Below are positions 31,319-36,651 of a stretch of DNA of 50,701 nucleotides, in pieces. The notes under the pieces were generated by a model. The model searched no databases. It was not told the origin of the DNA and worked only from the letters and a program-made list of their open reading frames with translations. How positions within the stretch are numbered: position 1 is the first letter of the stretch; each line of letters opens with the position of its first letter. The translations under genes were made by a program, and so were the position numbers. Origin of the DNA: Balnearium lithotrophicum (lineage in GTDB: Bacteria > Aquificota > Aquificia > Desulfurobacteriales > Desulfurobacteriaceae); NCBI RefSeq assembly GCF_900182585.1, contig NZ_FXTM01000014.1, positions 1-50,701 of the forward strand, given 5' to 3'.

Positions 31319-32247
31319 CCTCCCTTACAAGCGAATTTGACGTTTGGTGTATTTGTTACTTGATAAGAAACCGGTTGGCTTGTTAAATCAGTTACTCTGT
31401 AGCTGAAGGCAAAGAATGAATATCCTTTGTCTATTATCCACTTATCGCGGAATTTAAAGAAGTCAGGAACCTTTTGGATTAGTTGATTAGCAAGGTCTTT
31501 TAGTTCCTCTTGGTTAGCTGCAGAATTAAGGAGAGCTTTCTCTACTCTTTTTATTGATGCTGTATCAATTAGAGGGTACCTGTTGAATCTTCTCTTATAC
31601 TCAGTTTTAAAGGCATTAATGATTTGTTGAACTACAAGAGATATTAGAGAAGGAGTTATTTCCTTCTCTTCTAAATTCTCCTTTCTTTCTTCCTTTTCAT
31701 CACCATTCGGTTTTTGCTCGGCGGGTTGGTTTTTTACCTCCTTTTTCTCTTCTCTAATATTTTCTTTTAAATTTTTATCTAAATAATCTTTTCTAGAAAT
31801 ATTATTTACGGTGCCATCTGGGCTTTGTGAGGCTTGGGCTTCGGGAGATTTTTTAGACCCATTTTGGGTCTTACTTAGACCTATATTAGGTCTTTCTAAA
31901 ACCTGTTTTGGGTCTTCTTTAGACCCATTTTGGGTCTTTTTTAGACCTTTATTAGGTTTATTTGAAGAACCTAATTTAGTTGTTATGAATTCTTTTAATT
32001 TATCAATGTCTAAAGAGATTTTCTTACCCTCTCGTCTAATGAAAGGGAGTTGTTTTAATTCACAGTAGATATGGTCTTTCCTTATTCCCGTTTTCTCTGC
32101 TAAAATATCAATGCTAAAAGCCCCTCCCCCTTTGAGATTGAGGAAGGAGAACAGGCAGAGGACGATGCACCTCTGCCTGTTAGTGAGAAGTTTTGAGTTG
32201 TAGAGGAGTTCGGGAAAATCGTAGAGAGAATATTTTTCTTTACTCAT
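31309..32247 (-). CDS. Replication initiator (O-like) with origin inside the gene
   Basis: A 312-residue initiator. The N-terminal about 95 residues are a winged-helix domain (LTNRQRCIVLCLFSF..., IDILAEKTGIRKDHIYCELKQL, split by position) like the DNA-binding domain of lambda O. Residues about 97-175 are a low-complexity, charged linker that contains KTQNGSK twice, exactly 22 residues apart. The C-terminus (about 200-312) is a globular domain, likely the contact to the loader. The linker DNA carries five palindromic iterons (31855-31959), as in the lambda O gene. It touches the gene upstream. Confidence 0.8.
   Translation of the reverse strand: MSKEKYSLYDFPELLYNSKLLTNRQRCIVLCLFSFLNLKGGGAFSIDILAEKTGIRKDHIYCELKQLPFIRREGKKISLDIDKLKEFITTKLGSSNKPNKGLKKTQNGSKEDPKQVLERPNIGLSKTQNGSKKSPEAQASQSPDGTVNNISRKDYLDKNLKENIREEKKEVKNQPAEQKPNGDEKEERKENLEEKEITPSLISLVVQQIINAFKTEYKRRFNRYPLIDTASIKRVEKALLNSAANQEELKDLANQLIQKVPDFFKFRDKWIIDKGYSFFAFSYRVTDLTSQPVSYQVTNTPNVKFACKGGWR
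31740..31812. other. AT-rich candidate unwinding element beside the iterons
   Basis: The 70 bp on the downstream side of the iterons, still inside the initiator gene, is mostly A and T (for example AAATAATATTTC and TTTAGATAAAAATTTAAAAG on the minus strand). In lambda the same place holds the DNA unwinding element. Its boundaries are judged by eye. Confidence 0.55.
31855..31959. repeat. Replication origin: five 22-bp-spaced palindromic iterons
   Basis: Five 17-bp units begin at 31855, 31877, 31899, 31921 and 31943, exactly 22 bp apart. Units 1 and 4 are AGACCCATTTTGGGTCT, unit 2 AGACCTATATTAGGTCT, unit 3 AAACCTGTTTTGGGTCT, unit 5 AGACCTTTATTAGGTTT; a weak sixth starts near 31966. Each is an inverted repeat of AGACCY/RGGTCT. 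The 22-bp period is not a multiple of three, so the repeat is kept at DNA level, not protein level. The layout matches the iterons bound by lambda O. Confidence 0.85.
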
Positions 32248-32687
32248 TATTTAACCTCCTTTAACTGCTGTTTAAACTTGATTAGTTCGTCTATTGCCTC
32301 GTCTATTTCTTTGATGCAGGCTTTAGCTTCCTCTTTTGTTATTTCTCCATCCTCTAACGCTTTAGCTATTTCGGAAATAGCTTCTCCAGTTTCCTTCATT
32401 AGTTTTCCAAAGGTTGTAGGGAGAGAACAGGAGTTAATTTCAATAGCCCTCATCCCGATAAGTTCAGCTATTTTTTGAACCGGCTTTCTGAGTTTTAATC
32501 CTGCTATGAGAGCTAAAAATCCAGCTAAGGAAGGAACTCTTTCACCGGAGGCGTATTTCTCAACCGATTTCGGGCTAACTCCTACCTTGAAAGCAATTAG
32601 CTCGTAGGTATATCCCTTTTCGTGAGCTTCAAGAATTGCAAGCTTTACTAAATCCTCGGCAACTGATTGAAAGGCTTCCTTACACAT
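32247..32687 (-). CDS. HTH regulator in CII position
   Basis: A 146-residue protein. YTYELIAFKVGVSPKSVEKYASGERVPSLAG is an HTH of the Cro/C1-like type; the C-terminal half is a charged helical region (ISEIAKALEDGEITKEEAKACIKEI noted by position). It lies between the Cro-like gene (after the terminator) and the O-like gene, the place of lambda cII. Whether it activates a repressor promoter as CII does is unknown. Phage CII-family regulators of other phages are also HTH-plus-helical proteins of this size. Confidence 0.65.
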   Translation of the reverse strand: MCKEAFQSVAEDLVKLAILEAHEKGYTYELIAFKVGVSPKSVEKYASGERVPSLAGFLALIAGLKLRKPVQKIAELIGMRAIEINSCSLPTTFGKLMKETGEAISEIAKALEDGEITKEEAKACIKEIDEAIDELIKFKQQLKEVK

Positions 32688-32778
32688 TTTCTACCTCTTG
32701 TAGGTTTCTTTTTTCAGAGCTCCCCTTATCCCCTCTCCTGTTAGGTTTTATCTTCAAAACCAGAAGGGAGGGGGAAAT

Positions 32779-32805
32779 GAAAAAGACGCCCGCCGAAGCG
32801 GACGC
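32779..32805 (-). terminator. Intrinsic terminator between Cro-like and CII-position genes
   Basis: On the minus strand GCGTCCGC and GCGGGCGT pair around a TTCG tetraloop closed by C-G (very stable), and TTTTT follows directly. It lies in the 169-bp gap downstream of the Cro-like gene, in the position of lambda tR1, so expression of the CII-position, O- and P-like genes should depend on read-through or antitermination. Confidence 0.8.
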
Positions 32806-32842
32806 TTTCCTGGAGGGACTCCAGAAGGGGAGGGAAAGGGGG

Positions 32843-32861
32843 GATAGATGTTCCATCTATC
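32843..32861 (-). other. Perfect hairpin overlapping the Cro-like stop codon
   Basis: GATAGATG and CATCTATC form an 8-bp perfect stem with a three-base loop. It includes the TAG of the Cro-like gene (32857-32859) and is followed on the minus strand by C-rich sequence and the terminator at 32779-32805. Its position between cro and the terminator is that of a nut site, so a boxB-like role is possible but unproven. Confidence 0.4.
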
Positions 32862-33093
32862 TTACCCCCGCAGGGGTTTTGCGGGTTAAAACATCAAATA
32901 GTGTTTTATCTTTTGGGCTTAAGAGTTCTCTTACGGCTTCTTGTGAATATCCTAACTCCAGTAGAGCCGCTGCTTTATCAGAAGGAAGAAATCTTTTCCC
33001 TTTTAGGATTTGGTCTAAGAATTGTGGAGGAATGTTTAACTTTCTGGCTAACTCTGATTTACTCTCTTTAAGCTCTATTTCCAATAGCTTCAT
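32857..33093 (-). CDS. Cro-like HTH repressor
   Basis: A 78-residue protein. SKSELARKLNIPPQFLDQILKGKRFL is the Cro/C1 helix-turn-helix, and the C-terminus is short and charged, as for Cro-type dimers. It is divergent from the S24 repressor gene across a 110-bp intergenic region with shared operators, the lambda cro/cI arrangement. AGGAGG precedes the ATG. Confidence 0.75.
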   Translation of the reverse strand: MKLLEIELKESKSELARKLNIPPQFLDQILKGKRFLPSDKAAALLELGYSQEAVRELLSPKDKTLFDVLTRKTPAGVR

Positions 33094-33106
33094 AATTAAT
33101 CCTCCT

Positions 33107-33155
33107 GCTTTAAATATATTAAAGCTATTGCTTCAGATTGTCAATACTTTAAAGC
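33107..33155 (-). promoter_or_regulatory. PR-like promoter and operators between the Cro-like and repressor genes
   Basis: On the minus strand TTGACA (33144-33139), a 17-bp spacer and TAATAT (33121-33116) give a near-consensus promoter for the Cro-like operon. GCTTTAA-5-TTAAAGC (33107-33125) overlaps the -10 and CTTTAAAGC (33147-33155) lies just beyond the -35. The same half-site TAAAGC occurs twice in perfect inverted form at the early promoter at 22875-22938. Confidence 0.7.
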
Positions 33156-33166
33156 AAATTAGAGGA

Positions 33167-33196
33167 TTGAAAATTGTTTAATGCAGTTGCTATAAA
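33167..33196 (+). promoter_or_regulatory. Leaderless PRM-like promoter of repressor 1
   Basis: TTGAAA at 33167-33172, an 18-bp spacer and TATAAA at 33191-33196. The expected start point falls at 33203-33204, the A of the ATG at 33204-33206. No Shine-Dalgarno lies before the ATG. The mRNA is thus predicted leaderless, as lambda cI from PRM. The operator CTTTAAAGC at 33147-33155 lies just upstream. Confidence 0.6.
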
Positions 33197-33203
33197 TAAC
33201 AAC

Positions 33204-33869
33204 ATGGCTGAGACAATTGGACAGAAGATTGAAAAGTTAAGAAAAGCCCAAAAATTAAGCCGCCGTGAATTAGCCGAAAGAATTATTAGTAAGTTTGGTG
33301 GTGCATCAGTTGAAGGAATGTCTCAATACATTTATCAATTAGAAAAAGGAAAAAGAAAACCAAAAGTAGAAACTCTTAATAAAATAGCTGCTGTTCTTAA
33401 TGTCCCTCCCTCATATTTCTTTGAAGACCAAAGCCAAAAAGAATTTGAATACTTAGGAAAGTCCGACGGTTATGTAAAACTTCCGATATACGGGGAGGTG
33501 GGAGCTGGGGACATGATAGTTCCTGTTTCAGAAGGAGATTTCTACGCCGTTCCTCTTGCTGGTAGGGCAAAGCCTAAGAAAGACTGGTTTGTTCTAAAAG
33601 TCAAAGGGAAAAGCATGGAGCCTTACATTCACGACGGCTCTTTCTTGGTAGTAGAACCTGCTCAATTTGGATATGCAGAAAGCGGTCAAATAGTAGTTCT
33701 CTGCGAAGAAGATGGAGATTACCTGCACGGTTGCACGGTAAAGAAAATAAAAGATGCAGGGGATAAATGGTTAGTAATACCTCTTAATGAATCGTTTGAG
33801 GCTTATACGGTAGATAAAAACAGAGCAAAAATAAAAGGCATAGTGCGGAAAGTGATTTGGGAGCCGTAA
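33204..33869 (+). CDS. Phage repressor 1, HTH plus S24 peptidase (CI-like)
   Basis: From the ATG at 33204 it is 221 residues. The HTH (about 5-60) has SRRELAERIISKFGG and the recognition part, then SQYIYQLEKGKRKPK. The S24 autocleavage domain shows the cleavage pair A101-G102 (EVGAGD), the nucleophile S127 (KGKSMEP) and the general-base Lys near 170 (TVKK). It should keep lysogeny and be cleaved after DNA damage with RecA. It faces the Cro-like gene. An upstream in-frame start lies before the promoter and was rejected. Confidence 0.88.
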   Translation: MAETIGQKIEKLRKAQKLSRRELAERIISKFGGASVEGMSQYIYQLEKGKRKPKVETLNKIAAVLNVPPSYFFEDQSQKEFEYLGKSDGYVKLPIYGEVGAGDMIVPVSEGDFYAVPLAGRAKPKKDWFVLKVKGKSMEPYIHDGSFLVVEPAQFGYAESGQIVVLCEEDGDYLHGCTVKKIKDAGDKWLVIPLNESFEAYTVDKNRAKIKGIVRKVIWEP

Positions 33870-33937
33870 TCTTTAATCTCATTTAACTGTTGCAACACTT
33901 AACTTTAATCATACTGCTTTTATAGTTCCTTATTTCT

Positions 33938-34189
33938 CCCTTGACAATAAACTCAGCAAATAGAAAAAGAAACCGGAAGAGATTTTGGAGTTTTACGCGA
34001 GGCGTTAAAGTTTAAAGATTTACCTAAACTCTATCTTAAAGAGTATAAAGACAGACTTTACCTTCAAATGTACAACCAATCTCTTAAAAAGAACGTTAAC
34101 ATAGCGAATTTAAAAGATGAAGAGCATATACGCTTTCTCCTTAAAACTTTCGTAACTCTCTGGAATGACTACAGAGAAAGTCTGGAATA
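33938..34189 (+). pseudogene. Truncated copy of an early-gene promoter and 3' part
   Basis: Positions 33938-33955 repeat the CCCTTGACAATAAACTCA of the promoter at 23.99 kb. They run straight into 33955-34189, a copy of the last about 77 codons of the CxxC gene (23031-23525), in the opposite orientation. The first 139 nt are identical; the last about 95 differ at many positions but keep the frame and stop. The joint between promoter and 3' part implies a deletion of the first gene and half of the second. It is a non-functional remnant unless it acts as a 5' region for repressor 2. Confidence 0.75.
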
Positions 34190-34196
34190 AGGTTGG

Positions 34197-34225
34197 TTGA
34201 AATGATTACAACAAGCTGTGATAAT
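34197..34225 (+). promoter_or_regulatory. Leaderless promoter of repressor 2
   Basis: TTGAAA at 34197-34202, a 17-bp spacer and GATAAT at 34220-34225. The start point is expected at 34232, the A of the ATG at 34232-34234. No Shine-Dalgarno is visible, so the mRNA is probably leaderless, as for repressor 1. Confidence 0.55.
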
Positions 34226-34231
34226 GTTGAT

Positions 34232-34882
34232 ATGGAGATAGGGAAGAAGATAAAATTACTAAGGGAAAGAAAAGGATTGACTCAACAGGAGCTTGCCGAG
34301 TTAATAGGGACAACTCAGCAAACAGTTGCTTACTGGGAGGTAGGGCAAAGGAAACCAAGATATTCTAAACTGCAAAAATTAGCAGAAGTTTTTGGAGTTC
34401 CTATATCTTACTTTTTAGAAGATAAAAAACAACACTGGGATTTAAATACTGTATTTCAGGAAGGAAAAATAATTCCTGTCCCAATTTATGCTGAAGCTCA
34501 AGCTGGTTCCTTTGGTGGGTACACAATGCCAACGCCTGAAAAATACTTTCCAACACATGAATCGATGCTAAAAGGACTTCCTCCTGAGAGAGTTTTTTGG
34601 ATAAAGATCCAGGGGCATTCTATGGAACCTGAATATCATCCGGGGGATATGATTTTAGTGGCTGACCCTTCTTGGTATGAAGTAAAAGAAGGAGCTCCAG
34701 TTGTGGTTTTAAACGGTGATGGGGAATTAACTGTTAAATATTACCACTATGACCCTAAAAATAAAATGATAGTTTTAGAACCAGCAAACCCTTCCTATAA
34801 ACCAATACTTATTCCAGAAAAGGAACTTTTTTCTGGGGAATATATCTTTTTCCCGGTAATAGCACACACAAGGATTTATTAA
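34232..34882 (+). CDS. Phage repressor 2, HTH plus S24 peptidase
   Basis: From the ATG at 34232 it is 216 residues. HTH residues are GLTQQELAELIGTTQQTVAYWEVGQRKPR (noted by position about 15-43), then a linker and the S24 domain with A91-G92 (EAQAGS), S130 (QGHSMEP) and K169 (LTVKY). The site pattern is intact, so RecA-stimulated self-cleavage is expected. HTH recognition-helix residues differ from repressor 1, so it should bind a different operator, possibly the ACTCAATTGAGT palindrome near 23.99 kb. It lies upstream of the late morphogenesis genes. Confidence 0.85.
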   Translation: MEIGKKIKLLRERKGLTQQELAELIGTTQQTVAYWEVGQRKPRYSKLQKLAEVFGVPISYFLEDKKQHWDLNTVFQEGKIIPVPIYAEAQAGSFGGYTMPTPEKYFPTHESMLKGLPPERVFWIKIQGHSMEPEYHPGDMILVADPSWYEVKEGAPVVVLNGDGELTVKYYHYDPKNKMIVLEPANPSYKPILIPEKELFSGEYIFFPVIAHTRIY

Positions 34883-34942
34883 TCCCTATTTCTTTCCTGC
34901 CTTCTAACGTTCTTTCAATATTCGTTCTATTTCATTCAATAT

Positions 34943-34962
34943 AGCCTAATTTTTAGGCTTTA
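34943..34962 (+). terminator. Hairpin terminator after repressor 2
   Basis: AGCCTAA and TTAGGCT pair round a T loop, followed by TTTAATT. A 20-bp identical copy lies at 49555-49574. It ends the repressor transcript before the gpW-like gene. Both strands could use it. Confidence 0.6.
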
Positions 34963-35008
34963 ATTCCATTCTTCCCTGCCTTATAGTAATCCAAGGAGGT
35001 TAAAAACC

Positions 35009-35218
35009 TTGACTCTTTCGGAGCTTTACCAGAGGAAGGCAGAAATCCTTACGGCCATTCAGAAGATAGAAAAGGAAGGGCAGGAGTACAGAATCGGCGA
35101 CAGGTGGATGAAAAGGGCTGACCTTCCTGCACTCTACAAGCAGCTTCAGGAGATTAACTCTCAGATTCAAAGGATTGAATCGGGGGGAACGTTTACCTTC
35201 GTGAGGTTTTCAGGGTGA
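35009..35218 (+). CDS. Head-tail joining protein, gpW-like
   Basis: A 69-residue, mostly helical protein starting at TTG 35009 with AAGGAGG nearby. Lambda gpW is 68 residues and lies in the same place, between terminase and portal; length, helical charge pattern (LYKQLQEINSQIQRIE) and a short C-terminal strand agree. Sequence similarity is weak, so the call rests on length and order. It stops inside the portal start. Confidence 0.65.
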   Translation: MTLSELYQRKAEILTAIQKIEKEGQEYRIGDRWMKRADLPALYKQLQEINSQIQRIESGGTFTFVRFSG

Positions 35219-36651
35219 AGGTTTTGGAAAAGGTTGAAAATCTAATCGGATTTTTCTTCCCTAACTGGAGGGCTAAAAGGGAAGCTTTTAAGCTCTACTC
35301 CCGTTCATTAAAGGCTGCCGAAAAGGGAAGGCTTACACAGAACTGGAAAAACTGGGTAACTTCCCCCAACTCCATTCTTTCAGAGCTCTCAACAGTTCGC
35401 TCCAGAGCAAACTGGCTCTACGAAAATAACTGCTGGGTAAGGGCTTCCGTTGACATTTTACTTTCCAGAATTGTAGGTTCAGGAACTACTTTACAGGCTC
35501 TAACAAAAAATGAAGTCTTTAACGATAAGGCCGAAAATCTCTTTAAGGAGTGGAGTTATTCGGCAGACTACTACAGACAGTTTCACTTTGGAGACATAGA
35601 GAGGTTAGCGATTTTAAAGCTCTTTACCGATGGTGGTGTCTTTTTTCACATTGTAACCGATACCGACAATAAAGACACAGCTCCTTTTTCAATAGAAGTT
35701 CTTGAATACGGAAGGCTTGCATCTTTTTGGGATAAGCCTTACGGGGATAACGAAATAATAAACGGAATAGAGGTTGATAAGTCCGGGAAAGTAGTTGCAT
35801 ATCACTTTACCGTGGCTCCAGACAGCTTTCTTAATCCTACCCTTGAAACTAAGAGAGTTCAAGCTGAGGATGTAATTCACTTTTCTCCGTTTAGAAGGCC
35901 TCACCAGCTTTTAGGAATTCCCCTCTTAGCTCCTGTAATTCCCTATGCCTACCACCTTGACGACCTGATAGAGGCGGAGCTGATAAATGCAAAGGTTTCA
36001 GCAAGCTTCGGAATTGCAATTAAGAAGAACGCTCCTGTGGGACAGTTTAACCAACAGACCCAGCAGAGGGAACTGGAGATAGCTCCGGGGATGATAGCAG
36101 AGCTCAATCCTGGAGAGGACATTGCAGTTATAGACCCAAAAAGACCGGGGAACACATTTGACGACTTTGTAAAGCTGATTTTAAGGGGAATGGGAAGAGC
36201 TATTGGCCTTTCCTACGAGCAGATTTCTGGGGATAAGTCGGAGGTTAACTACTCATCTGCAAGACACTCAGAACTTGAGCTCAGGGATTTCATCCTTCCA
36301 TTCAGGAAGTCCCTTGAACGCTACTTCTTAAGGCCCGTTTACACCGAATTTGTGAAGAATGCCGTTAGTTTGGGCAATCTGAACATAATGGGTGCAATCA
36401 AGGACTGGAGAAACTGGACGGCTCACAGGTGGATATTTAAGGGATTTGACTGGGTTGACCCTCTAAAGGAGGCTCAGGCAAAGAGGTTGGAGCTCCTTTT
36501 GGGACTAACGACCCTTGCAGATGAAGCTGCAGCAAAGGGTAAGGACTGGAAGGAGCTCGTAAAACAGAGGGCTAAGGAGGTTGAGTTCATGGACAGTCTC
36601 GGTCTTTCAGATATATCCGAAACTCAGGTTAGGGGTAAGAAATGGGAGTAA
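35215..36651 (+). CDS. Portal protein, lambda gpB-like
   Basis: A 478-residue portal protein. VRSRANWLYENNCWVRASVDIL near the N-terminus and later IHFSPFRRPHQLLGIPLLAPVIPYAYHLDDLIEAEL (positions about 220-255, key residues R-P-x-Q-x-x-G-I-P) are conserved in lambda-type portals, as is GLSYEQISGDKSEVNYSSARH. It forms the dodecameric channel of the head. Starts at GTG 35215, overlapping the gpW-like stop. Confidence 0.9.
   Translation: MKVLEKVENLIGFFFPNWRAKREAFKLYSRSLKAAEKGRLTQNWKNWVTSPNSILSELSTVRSRANWLYENNCWVRASVDILLSRIVGSGTTLQALTKNEVFNDKAENLFKEWSYSADYYRQFHFGDIERLAILKLFTDGGVFFHIVTDTDNKDTAPFSIEVLEYGRLASFWDKPYGDNEIINGIEVDKSGKVVAYHFTVAPDSFLNPTLETKRVQAEDVIHFSPFRRPHQLLGIPLLAPVIPYAYHLDDLIEAELINAKVSASFGIAIKKNAPVGQFNQQTQQRELEIAPGMIAELNPGEDIAVIDPKRPGNTFDDFVKLILRGMGRAIGLSYEQISGDKSEVNYSSARHSELELRDFILPFRKSLERYFLRPVYTEFVKNAVSLGNLNIMGAIKDWRNWTAHRWIFKGFDWVDPLKEAQAKRLELLLGLTTLADEAAAKGKDWKELVKQRAKEVEFMDSLGLSDISETQVRGKKWE

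Noticed and set aside
31855-31959. Regular repeats that might suggest a CRISPR array
   Set aside because: Units are 17 bp with 5-bp spacers and lie inside a coding gene with an initiator fold. Spacers are far too short and repeats are palindromic iterons.
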